NCBI RefSeq assembly: GCF_041080815.1 | Contig: NZ_CP160205.1 | Coordinates: 2,108,001-2,172,000, forward strand | Length of the DNA: 64,000 nucleotides | DNA from: Mucilaginibacter yixingensis | Lineage (GTDB): Bacteria > Bacteroidota > Bacteroidia > Sphingobacteriales > Sphingobacteriaceae | Reading direction: 5' to 3' | Part shown: piece after piece, positions 57,401 to 64,000 of the stretch | Position numbering within the stretch: the stretch's first letter is position 1 | Layout of the letters: every line of letters starts with the position of its first letter | Notes under the pieces: generated by a model | The model's input: the letters and a program-made list of their open reading frames with translations, nothing else | Databases searched by the model: none | Told to the model about the DNA's origin: nothing | Translations under genes and position numbers: made by a program

Positions 57401-57651
57401 TAGAAGATGGCTCTTACCTGCGTCTGAAAACCGTACAGCTGGGCTATAACCTGCCAAAAGCCTGGTTACAAAAAATCAAAATATCGTCTATCAGACTGTT
57501 TGTTTCAGGCCAGAACCTGTATACCTGGACACATTACTCGGGTGAAGATCCGGAGGTGAGTACCTATAACTCAGTATTAACCGGTGGGTTTGACTATAGC
57601 GCCTACCCGCGTGCAAGAACCTTCGCCTTTGGCGCTAACGTTAACTTTTAA
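54454..57651 (+). CDS. SusC/RagA TonB-linked outer-membrane transporter (second locus)
   Basis: A 1065-residue transporter from the ATG at 54454; the frame runs back to a TTG at 54409. The start gives a long signal 'FKGIALVVLLILASSVGLYA' ending A-Q. The carboxypeptidase-like domain has 'VTGVVKDAQQQTLIGVTVKV'. The plug has 'SVADALAGRVAGVQINSADG' and 'LLNPQDIESLDVLKDASATA' with 'YGSRGANGVVIITTKKGKAG'. The barrel closes 'RARTFAFGANVNF'. It is followed by SusD 18 bases later. It heads the locus that also encodes the GH56-like and GH105 enzymes. Confidence 0.96.
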   Translation: MMTNVQRVSLSSCIRTHGGFKGIALVVLLILASSVGLYAQSVKVTGVVKDAQQQTLIGVTVKVENGAATTATDINGKFTITVPNKDAVLLFSYIGYQSVKVPLGGKQQITVTMKDQASTLNDVVVVGYGTQKKKDLTGAVAQVSMNDVTKAPVLSVADALAGRVAGVQINSADGQPGSAVNIVIRGANSITQDNTPLYVVDGFPIEGFNLSLLNPQDIESLDVLKDASATAIYGSRGANGVVIITTKKGKAGKPTVNLNVTQSFVDNIKTMQLMNSYDFLRMQIERDPTAGTAANPTPTYVYLTTPNKTLADYQNAPTTDWQSPFFKTGSLRSYYVALRGGTQQTAYSVSGSVDDLDGTVLNTGSKRYQGRISLDQTINDKFKVGINANYSYLTQFGNGLAASTNSGTTNIMYSVWGSNPLSPYSATDEVDPTTASANDYKFNPILNQQNLVRNTNTAALNVNTYLNYNITKNLVLRITGIINNTEIVNENFNNTNTYYGSPNSIVGSQNGVNGSIYTSKNNNWANENTLTWNKNYGKHSLNVLAGFTQQGNTSSTYGFGASHLPNESLGISGLDEGTLNPSLTKALSSLNRLQSWLGRATYNYNSLYYLTASFRADGSSKFAPQNHWGYFPSAAAAWRFSEEQFLKGNRVLSNGKLRLSYGETGNNRVSDFAYLSSTIIDPSYNYSFNNTYATSVVPKTIGNFDLKWETTAQYDVGLDLSFFGDRINFTGDVYRKTTKDLLLNATLPTSSGYSTAYENVGSVQNQGLELTLNTVNIRNKEFSWTSSFNIAFNSNKVLALANGQESLLSSIAWDNGWVNTPGYIARVGQPLGQMYGFVWDGNYQYSDFNKSATGAYVLKDGVPSNGNARVNIQPGDIKYKDLNGDGVINSSDYTVIGRSLPIHQGGFTNNFSYKGFDLSVFFQWSYGNDIQNASRMVFEGNALSKTYLEQFASYNDRWTPTNQGSANYRVNGYFGGGYSSRTIEDGSYLRLKTVQLGYNLPKAWLQKIKISSIRLFVSGQNLYTWTHYSGEDPEVSTYNSVLTGGFDYSAYPRARTFAFGANVNF

Positions 57652-57669
57652 CCATTAAAGATATTGACT

Positions 57670-59664
57670 ATGAAACGTTCACTCTTATTTCTGGCCGCTC
57701 TGTTGAGTCTGGAAATGGTTTCGTGCAAAAAATCTCTGAACACCGTTCCGACCGATACGCTTACACAGCCCGAATACTATAATACAGAAGCCAAGCTGAA
57801 TAGCGCATTGGCCGGTGTTTACCAGCCGCTGAGTACCGCTGCCCTGTACGGCGATGCTATGTTTGATCAGTTGGGAGCATCTACAGACGAGGGCTTTTAC
57901 GCCCGGTCGGCCCAGGTAACCGGCGTACAGGTTTATAGCTTTGACTATACCAATGCCGATATCAATAACCTCTGGACCCAATTATACCAGGGTATAGAGC
58001 GCGCTAACATCCTGATCCAGAATATTAACCAGGCATCGATGGATGAAACCAAACGCAAAGTGATACTGGGCGAAACCCTGTTTCTGCGTGGCTATTACCA
58101 CTTTCTGCTGGTGAGTAATTTTGGCGATGTGCCGCTTAAAACCGCACCTACGGCATCGGTTAATACAGTTAACCTGCCCCGTACCCCGGCTAAAGATGTT
58201 TATGCCCAGATATTGAAAGATATGACCACTGCCGAAGGTATGGTTAACACAGCTACGGCAATAGGCTACGGTGGCCATGTATCAAAAACGGTGGTTGAAG
58301 GTATCCTGGCCCGTGTGTGTTTAACCATGGCCGGTTACCCGCTCAATGATGCCTCAAAATACCAGGATGCATTAAGCTGGGCACAAAAAGTAGTTGCCTC
58401 TGGCGAGCATAGCCTCAACCCAAGTTACAAGCAGATGTTTGTAAACCTGCACCAGAATATTTACGATGTAAAAGAAAGCATGTGGGAGGTAGAGTTTGCA
58501 GGCAACGGCAGCGACGGATTGAGCGATTTTAGCCGTATAGGAAACACCAACGGTATTGCTTTATCTACCAATACCGATGTAATTGGTTACAGCTACGCTT
58601 TTGTTAACGCAACAGCTAAGCTATACAACCTGTATGGCGCCGGCGATTTACGTCGCGATTGGGCCATTGCACCATACTCTTACAATGCGGCTACCACACC
58701 GGTGTCTGACGTGTTCTTTACCTCAGCACAGTTGTACAACCGCAATGCCGGTAAATTCCGCCGGGAGTATGAAACTATGATGCCAAAAAACAAAAACAAT
58801 ACGGCTATCAACTTCCCGCTGCTGCGCTACTCAGACGTATTGCTGATGCTGGCCGAAGCCGAGAATCAGGTTAACGGGCCAACTACTACAGCATACAATG
58901 CCATTAACCAGGTAAGAAGAAGAGGTTTTGGTATAAACCCCAATACACCAACTGCTTCTGTTTCGGTTGTTAGCGGTCTTACACTGGCTACCACCGGTAA
59001 CACCGGCTATGCGTATTCAACAACAGCAATGGCAAATGTGTCTTTAACCATCACCGGTGGCGGTGGTACAGGTGCAACAGGTATGGCTTCTATAGCCAGC
59101 ACAGGTAAGGTGAACGGCGTGATGATTACTAACCCGGGTAGCGGCTATACTTCGGCCCCAACTATTAAGGTTGGAACGGTATGGACTGCAGCTACTGCTT
59201 ATGCCGTTGGCCAGCAGGTAACTAATGGTAACAACCTGTATAACGTAACCACTGCCGGAACTTCAACAGCCACCGGGCCTACCAATACCAGCGGTGCATC
59301 TGCAGCAGCAACCACCGGTGCGGTATTTACTTACGCGGGTGCAGCAGCAACAGTTACCGCAACCATTGCTACATCAACAGTTGATCTGAGCGGATTGACC
59401 AAAGATACCTTCCTGCAAGCTATCCAGGATGAGCGTGCCCGTGAGCTTTGCTACGAGTCATTACGTCGTCCTGACCTGATCCGCTGGGGTATCTGGGTGC
59501 AAACCATGAACGCATTGGGTGCCGATATGAAGGCCAATGCAGGTGCTACCTTTGCCTACGGCGGCCTGGCCGGCTCTAACGTTAGCGCCAAACATAACTT
59601 GTATCCAATTCCATCATCAGAGATCACCGTGAACACGGCGGCAACGCAAAACCCAGGTTGGTAA
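57670..59664 (+). CDS. SusD/RagB-family lipoprotein with a large internal insertion
   Basis: A 664-residue SusD homolog, longer than the usual 500-600. Signal ends 'EMVSCKKSLNTVPTDTLT'. The TPR block is 'GETLFLRGYYHFLLVSNFGD' and 'INFPLLRYSDVLLMLAEAEN' is the later landmark, followed by 'AINQVRRRGFGI'. Then about 145 residues of a Gly/Thr/Ala-rich insertion (DNA about 58945-59385) with 'TNPGSGYTSAPTIKVG' and 'YAVGQQVTNGNNLYNVTTAG' separate it from 'FLQAIQDERARELCYESLRR', the normal C-terminal block. All core SusD motifs are intact. Confidence 0.94.
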   Translation: MKRSLLFLAALLSLEMVSCKKSLNTVPTDTLTQPEYYNTEAKLNSALAGVYQPLSTAALYGDAMFDQLGASTDEGFYARSAQVTGVQVYSFDYTNADINNLWTQLYQGIERANILIQNINQASMDETKRKVILGETLFLRGYYHFLLVSNFGDVPLKTAPTASVNTVNLPRTPAKDVYAQILKDMTTAEGMVNTATAIGYGGHVSKTVVEGILARVCLTMAGYPLNDASKYQDALSWAQKVVASGEHSLNPSYKQMFVNLHQNIYDVKESMWEVEFAGNGSDGLSDFSRIGNTNGIALSTNTDVIGYSYAFVNATAKLYNLYGAGDLRRDWAIAPYSYNAATTPVSDVFFTSAQLYNRNAGKFRREYETMMPKNKNNTAINFPLLRYSDVLLMLAEAENQVNGPTTTAYNAINQVRRRGFGINPNTPTASVSVVSGLTLATTGNTGYAYSTTAMANVSLTITGGGGTGATGMASIASTGKVNGVMITNPGSGYTSAPTIKVGTVWTAATAYAVGQQVTNGNNLYNVTTAGTSTATGPTNTSGASAAATTGAVFTYAGAAATVTATIATSTVDLSGLTKDTFLQAIQDERARELCYESLRRPDLIRWGIWVQTMNALGADMKANAGATFAYGGLAGSNVSAKHNLYPIPSSEITVNTAATQNPGW

Positions 59665-59682
59665 TCAATTATTCATCCTTTA

Positions 59683-60687
59683 ATGAAAAGAAACATGAGA
59701 CGCTCATATATCATAGCAATAGCTGCCCTTGCCCTGGCAGCCTGCAACAAAAAGCAGGAGGTGCCTTCGCCTAACTTTGGCGTAACCGCGGTAAAAAATA
59801 ATGGCAGCGCACCTGCCAGCTTTGCGCCTGGAGATACGGTGAACTTTAAGTTCACCGGCAATCCCAATTTAATTACCTTTTACTCTGGCGAGGTAGGTAA
59901 ACGTTACCAATATATCAATCGTACTCAGGCTGCCGGTACTGCGCAACTGCAGTTTAGTACCGTGCGTGCCAGCGGTACACAAACAGGCTCACTTAGTCTG
60001 TTGATATCTACCGATTTTAAAGGTGTCGTTTTAAAAACCCTGGCTGGCGTGCAGGTACGCGATACGGCTGCCACCAACGCAAACATTGCAGCGGCTAGTT
60101 GGACAGATCTAACCGCACAGGCAACGCTGTCAACCGGTGGTACCGCGGCTGTGCCTTCAGGCGTTATTGATTTGTCAACTTATGCCAAAACACCTGTTTA
60201 CATCGCCTTTAAGTACAACGGTGCCGTTGGGTCTATCCAAAATAAATGGACCATTACCAATTTTGCCATCAACAATGTACTGAGCGATGGTACCAGCTAT
60301 ACCGTAGCCAACCTGAACAGTCCGGCCAAGGCAGTGACCAATTATGGCAACACCAGCTTTAGCCCCGGGTGGGCAGTATCGTATGATCCGGCTAAAAATT
60401 CAAACAATTATGCCTGGGTTTATACCGACGGTACATCACTGGTGATCACCGGATCTGCCACGACGGCCACGGCATCGGCAGAAGCATGGGCCATTACCGG
60501 CCCTGTTGATCTGACCAAGGTAACGCCGGATGCCGGTGTCGCTATTAAAGCAATCATCGCCCAGCTGCCTAATTACCCTTATGTATATACCCAGGCCGGT
60601 AATTATAATGCTGTTTTTGTAGCTACAAACGCTACCGCTGATGCTTCAAAAACAACCGTGCAGCAAGTGCCGGTAACTGTAAAATAA
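59683..60687 (+). CDS. DUF5017-type surface lipoprotein
   Basis: A 334-residue lipoprotein; signal ending 'ALAACNKKQE'. The body resembles DUF5017: 'FAPGDTVNFKFTGNPNLITF' near the start, 'WTDLTAQATLSTGG', 'TYAKTPVYIAFKYNGAVGS' and 'SPGWAVSYDPAKNSNNYAWV'. It is all beta, with two sandwich-like halves. It comes 18 bases after SusD. In SusC/SusD loci such proteins are presumed surface glycan-binding partners. An ATG at 59695 is an alternative start. Confidence 0.85.
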   Translation: MKRNMRRSYIIAIAALALAACNKKQEVPSPNFGVTAVKNNGSAPASFAPGDTVNFKFTGNPNLITFYSGEVGKRYQYINRTQAAGTAQLQFSTVRASGTQTGSLSLLISTDFKGVVLKTLAGVQVRDTAATNANIAAASWTDLTAQATLSTGGTAAVPSGVIDLSTYAKTPVYIAFKYNGAVGSIQNKWTITNFAINNVLSDGTSYTVANLNSPAKAVTNYGNTSFSPGWAVSYDPAKNSNNYAWVYTDGTSLVITGSATTATASAEAWAITGPVDLTKVTPDAGVAIKAIIAQLPNYPYVYTQAGNYNAVFVATNATADASKTTVQQVPVTVK

Positions 60688-61041
60688 ATTAATGGTGCTG
60701 TAGTTGAAAACGCCATGAAATACGGACGATTTTACTCCAGGAAAGGACGATTTTCTCCTTATAAATGCAGCCCCTTTAGTTCTTTTGATATAATTGATTT
60801 AAAGATAACCGCGCAGCAAGTGCCGGTAACATTTCCATAACTAGGTTAATTAGATTGGTTTCCCCCGCGCAGGATGAATGAGCGAACCCAAGTGTAGCCT
60901 GATACACTTCTATGTATACTGACCGTTTTTGCCGATTGGACCCGGCAAAAACGGCAGTCCGGGGGATAATTAAGGGTTCATTATTAGCCGGATAAAAGAG
61001 AGATTAAATAAAACGTAAACAACACGATAATCAATAGCAGA
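60688..61041. other. Intergenic region with a partial gene-tail repeat and a terminator
   Basis: 354 bases. A 24-base stretch from the end of the DUF5017 gene (60654-60677) is repeated with one change at 60807-60830, and in the right frame would read 'ITAQQVPVTFP' and a stop, beside 'TTVQQVPVTVK' in the gene. GGACGATTTT also occurs twice near 60722-60750. A strong stem-loop follows at 60923-60954. Confidence 0.6.
60923..60954 (+). terminator. 12-bp perfect stem-loop terminator after the SusC/SusD/DUF5017 genes
   Basis: CCGTTTTTGCCG pairs with CGGCAAAAACGG around an eight-base loop, and the stem can be lengthened by four more pairs past a bulged A. It is 235 bases after the DUF5017 stop and 87 bases before the next gene, so it probably ends the SusCD transcript. 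Confidence 0.7.
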
Positions 61042-61920
61042 ATGAAGCGAACAATTTGTTTTTGCCTGATGCTGAGCTTATGCCTCCTGATTGTTTTTCC
61101 TGGCTTCGCCCAGCAGAAAAGATCAGGAAATAGGCCGTTTAAGGTGTATGCCTTTATTCCGTATGCCGGCTATATGCAAGGTGGCACTGCTGTGCCCGCA
61201 AAGTTCGGTCAGCTGCAGGATTATCTGGCTACGCTGGGCATCGCTAAATACAATTTGATTTACGAGAATCGTATTACCGATTACCCCGATGGCAATAAAA
61301 CTCATGGTGTTATTAATCGCAGCAAGCTTGATCCGCTGGCTAAGCTGGCGTCGGCAGAGCCCGGCGTCATCGTAGCGCTGGATCTGGAAGGCTGGAATCG
61401 TTTTGACACCCTGCACACGCCCGCTAAACTATTGAGCGCCATCGGGGCTTTTAAAGAAATTGATCCTGCCGCACAGGTTGGCCTCTACGCCACCGTGCCG
61501 CAGGACACTTACGGCTACCCTAAAGACACCGCTCTTTATAACCGCCTGAATAAAGCCTATAGTTCAGTAGCCGCGGCGGTAGACTATTTCAGTCCATCGC
61601 TTTATAATTACAAAACAACCGATAACGAGGAATGGAAAAAAGGCGTGGTGTTTAACCTGGAAGCCTGCAAAAAATACGGCTATCCTAACAAGAAAATATT
61701 GCCTTACATCACCCCGGAGATCAATGTAAACAACGAGCGCCGGATGCTGGATTACAGCGAGATGATGTATCGCCTGCAAACACTGTATGACCTTGGGGCA
61801 GATGGCTGCCTGATCTGGGGTAGCAGCGGGATGCGCGATGCCTCGGGCAACCGTATCATAGTTAATGAAAATGAGGGCTGGTTAAAGGCCGTAAAAGATT
61901 TTTTGAAACAACACAGTTGA
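61042..61920 (+). CDS. Exported GH56-like (hyaluronidase-like) TIM-barrel protein
   Basis: A 292-residue protein; signal ends 'FPGFAQ' (residue 24). The core seems to be a TIM barrel. 'IVALDLEGWNRFD' at 111-122 gives Asp114-x-Glu116 followed by a Trp, the layout of the hyaluronidase catalytic strand (there D-W-E-x-W). The late block 'YDLGADGCLIWGSSGMRD' resembles 'ALGAxGxVIWG' of GH56. No other hyaluronidase residues are certain. Expected role: an extracellular or periplasmic glycosidase in the SusC/SusD locus. It may instead be a different barrel family with similar motifs. Confidence 0.5.
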   Translation: MKRTICFCLMLSLCLLIVFPGFAQQKRSGNRPFKVYAFIPYAGYMQGGTAVPAKFGQLQDYLATLGIAKYNLIYENRITDYPDGNKTHGVINRSKLDPLAKLASAEPGVIVALDLEGWNRFDTLHTPAKLLSAIGAFKEIDPAAQVGLYATVPQDTYGYPKDTALYNRLNKAYSSVAAAVDYFSPSLYNYKTTDNEEWKKGVVFNLEACKKYGYPNKKILPYITPEINVNNERRMLDYSEMMYRLQTLYDLGADGCLIWGSSGMRDASGNRIIVNENEGWLKAVKDFLKQHS

Positions 61921-62035
61921 GAGAAAAATGCACAGGCTAATTTATAAAAGATCGTACTTTAGCTCTATTTGCATCTCATCAACCTAAGTTTAGAACAATA
62001 GATTATTAAATAGACCGAATTATAAAATTATACCG

Positions 62036-63139
62036 ATGATGTTTTTGAGAAGATTATCCCTTTTGATGTTGCTGGCTGTAAACCTGCCATGCCTGGCATC
62101 AGCTAATCGTACCAAAACCGATAGCCTGACCCGGGTGATGGAGAAGGTGTACAACTGGCAATGGAACAACCTGGAAACCAACGGCTGGAAACGCAGAAAA
62201 ACCGATTGGACCTACGGCGTTATGTATGCCGGTATGATGGATTGGGCGCGTTTCTCTCCCGATAAAACCTATCTGAACAACCTGGTATCGGTAGGCAACA
62301 GTATTGACTGGCGCATTGGTCCGGAGCGTTCTTTTGCTGATGATTACTGCATCGGTCAAACTTATGCCGAGTTATCGGCCATCAATAAAGATCCAAGATA
62401 CATTCAGGATTTCCGTAAGATGGCAGACAGCCTGGTGCAGGCAGACCATAGCGAATCACTGCTGTGGGTAAAAAACATCCACACCCGCGAGTGGGCCTGG
62501 TGCGATGCCCTGTTTATGGGCCCTGCTGCCTTAGGACAATTGTCTAAAGCTACTGGCGACAAGCGCTACCGTGATCTGGCCGTTTCGCTGTGGTGGAAGA
62601 CCACTAACTATCTGTATGACAAAAACGAAAGACTGTTTTATCGCGATAGCCGCTATTTTGATAAACAAGAGAAAAACGGCACCAAAGTATTCTGGAGCCG
62701 CGGCAACGGCTGGGTACTGGCCGGCTTAGTTAGACTACTGGAAACCATACCGTCAAACGATAAAGCACGCAAGCCGTTGATAAAACTTTATCAGCAAATG
62801 GCTGGCAGAGTTGCTGCCTTGCAGCAGGCTGATGGAACCTGGCACGCCAGCTTGCTCGATCCGCAGAGTTATCCAAATAAAGAAACCAGCGGTACCGGTC
62901 TGTTCTGCTTTGCTTTGGCTTATGGTATTAACCATCACCTGCTGCCGTCAAAACAATACCTGCCGGTGGTTAACAAGGCTTGGGCTGCGTTGGTATCTTC
63001 GGTACATCCTGATGGCAAACTGGGTTATGTACAGCCGGTAGGCGCATCGCCTGATAAGGTGACTTATGACGATACGGATGTTTACGGTCCGGGCGCCTTT
63101 TTAATGGCGGGCGTACAAATGGCCGCATTGCAGAAATAA
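62036..63139 (+). CDS. GH105-family unsaturated glucuronyl/galacturonyl hydrolase
   Basis: A 367-residue exported enzyme of the (alpha/alpha)6 fold; signal ends 'CLASAN' (about residue 23). It acts on the 4,5-unsaturated uronic acid left by lyases at the chain end. Blocks seen: 'WTYGVMYAGMMDWARFS', 'DDYCIGQTYAELSAI' (Asp pair), 'EWAWCDALFMGPAALGQLSK' with the expected second Asp, and 'FWSRGNGWVLAGLVRLLE'. The final 'DDTDVYGPGAFLMAGVQM' is also typical. Together with PL10 it points to pectin or rhamnogalacturonan as substrate. A LacI gene follows on the same strand. Confidence 0.93.
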   Translation: MMFLRRLSLLMLLAVNLPCLASANRTKTDSLTRVMEKVYNWQWNNLETNGWKRRKTDWTYGVMYAGMMDWARFSPDKTYLNNLVSVGNSIDWRIGPERSFADDYCIGQTYAELSAINKDPRYIQDFRKMADSLVQADHSESLLWVKNIHTREWAWCDALFMGPAALGQLSKATGDKRYRDLAVSLWWKTTNYLYDKNERLFYRDSRYFDKQEKNGTKVFWSRGNGWVLAGLVRLLETIPSNDKARKPLIKLYQQMAGRVAALQQADGTWHASLLDPQSYPNKETSGTGLFCFALAYGINHHLLPSKQYLPVVNKAWAALVSSVHPDGKLGYVQPVGASPDKVTYDDTDVYGPGAFLMAGVQMAALQK

Positions 63140-63173
63140 TAAACTGATTTGAACTTATAAACGGGAAGAACTC

Positions 63174-64000
63174 ATGTCTGAGCGCAAAATAACCATCAAA
63201 GATATTGCTGAGAAAGCAAAGGTCTCAACCGGTACGGTAGATCGTGTCATCCATAAGCGTGGCCGCGTATCGCCTGATGTAGAGGAGCGTGTGCTTAAGA
63301 TCCTTCAAAAGATGGATTATGAGCCCAACTTTATTGCCCGCGCGCTGGGATCTAAAAAGCAGGTGGCCGTTGCGGCCCTTGTCCCCGATGGTCAGTATGA
63401 CGTGTATTGGACAGATCCGTTTGAAGGCATAAAACGTGCCGAGCGCGATCTGAAGCAGTATGGTGTTAACGTTAAGTTCTTTTTGTTTAATCAATTTGAT
63501 GCGGCTTCATTTGTGCAGCAGGCAAAATTATTGACAGATAGCGAGCCGGATGGCATCATTGTATCACCGGTTTTCTACCGCGAGGTGATGCCTTTCTTTA
63601 AGATCTGGAAAGACCGGAAAATCCCGTTTGTACTGTTTAATACCCAGATCTCTGATATCTATCCGCTGTGCTACGTAGGGCAGGACTCGTACCAAAGCGG
63701 TATGCTGGCCGCCCGACTGGTACACACCAGTATGCCTGAAGCAGGTGCGGTGCTGATAGTGCACTTTGACGAGGATATTTCTAACGCCTTCCACTTGAAA
63801 CAAAAAGAAAGCGGCTTTAGAAACTACTTTGTGCAGAATCAGCTGGACGATTACCGCCTGATGAAGGAAGACATGAATGGCGAGGATTACTCATTGTTCA
63901 AAGCACAGATGGATAAGATCATCGATCATAATCCTTTCCTCAAATTCATTTACGTAACCACGTCTAAGGCCTATAAGATTGCCACCTATTTGAAAGAGCG
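63174..64000 (+). CDS. LacI-family transcriptional regulator, cut by the window end
   Basis: At least 275 residues; the frame runs off the end with no stop. The N-terminal LacI HTH reads 'ITIKDIAEKAKVSTGTVDRV' and 'RVLKILQKMDYEPNFIARAL'. The remainder is a periplasmic-binding-protein-like effector domain ('VAVAALVPDGQYDVYWTDPF', 'DGIIVSPVFYREVMPFF', 'YVGQDSYQSGMLAARL'). It starts 34 bases after the GH105 stop and would sense a sugar, perhaps a uronic acid derivative, to control the adjoining locus. Confidence 0.92.
   Translation, partial: MSERKITIKDIAEKAKVSTGTVDRVIHKRGRVSPDVEERVLKILQKMDYEPNFIARALGSKKQVAVAALVPDGQYDVYWTDPFEGIKRAERDLKQYGVNVKFFLFNQFDAASFVQQAKLLTDSEPDGIIVSPVFYREVMPFFKIWKDRKIPFVLFNTQISDIYPLCYVGQDSYQSGMLAARLVHTSMPEAGAVLIVHFDEDISNAFHLKQKESGFRNYFVQNQLDDYRLMKEDMNGEDYSLFKAQMDKIIDHNPFLKFIYVTTSKAYKIATYLKE

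Overview
The window looks like chromosome of a Bacteroidota member of the Sphingobacteriaceae type (Mucilaginibacter/Pedobacter-like). Signs of this are two SusC/SusD pairs with DUF-type surface lipoproteins, a hybrid two-component system, many AraC-type regulators, DUF2027-Smr and DUF4249 proteins, lipoprotein signals ending in S-C-K-K, and promoters of the TTG-N20-TAnnTTTG kind. I saw no rRNA, tRNA, CRISPR array, phage or insertion sequence. The genus is an inference; no marker gene is present.

Layout. (1) 0.6-8.9 kb is a fucose-oriented carbohydrate locus: a SASA-type acetylesterase, two GH29 alpha-L-fucosidases, two AraC regulators, a RhaM-family mutarotase and an L-fucose/L-arabinose isomerase-like protein. 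(2) 9.2-21.9 kb, all on the minus strand, is a pectin-type polysaccharide utilisation locus: a hybrid histidine kinase/response regulator, then SusC, SusD, a DUF4957/DUF5123-like lipoprotein and a PL10 pectate lyase. (3) 22.3-33.6 kb is a redox/regulator stretch: two paralogous AraC regulators around aldo/keto reductase, SDR and cupin genes, a pepsin-like lipoprotein, a tiny secreted His-rich peptide, an MBOAT/SGNH acylation pair, and an AKR-AraC operon. (4) 33.8-39.6 kb has two small unknown genes, a LytS/LytTR two-component pair and a divergent TonB-dependent receptor with a DUF4249 lipoprotein. (5) 40.2-46.8 kb is the least explained part: a broken copy and an intact copy of an unknown lipoprotein gene, then a tight four-gene set encoding a small exported protein, a transglutaminase-fold lipoprotein, a CBM9-like lipoprotein and an N-terminally short O-antigen-ligase-like membrane protein with TPR-like repeats. 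(6) 47-54 kb holds housekeeping and accessory genes: DUF2027-Smr, a methyltransferase, a LysR regulator, a haem-binding/cytochrome P460 protein with a small lipoprotein, and a convergent histidine kinase/response regulator pair. (7) 54-64 kb is a second polysaccharide locus: SusC, a SusD with a large internal insertion, a DUF5017 lipoprotein, a GH56-like TIM-barrel enzyme, a GH105 unsaturated glucuronyl/galacturonyl hydrolase, and a LacI regulator cut by the window end.

Together regions 1, 2 and 7 suggest growth on acetylated, fucosylated pectic polymers. PL10 and an unseen lyase would make unsaturated oligomers, GH105 would remove the unsaturated uronic acid, SASA and GH29 would take off acetyl and fucose, and the mutarotase and isomerase would pass the sugar into metabolism. 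The most novel candidates are the 42.4-46.8 kb operon, the pepsin-like lipoprotein, the SusD insertion and the GH56-like protein. All calls come from reading motifs by eye; no database search was possible.
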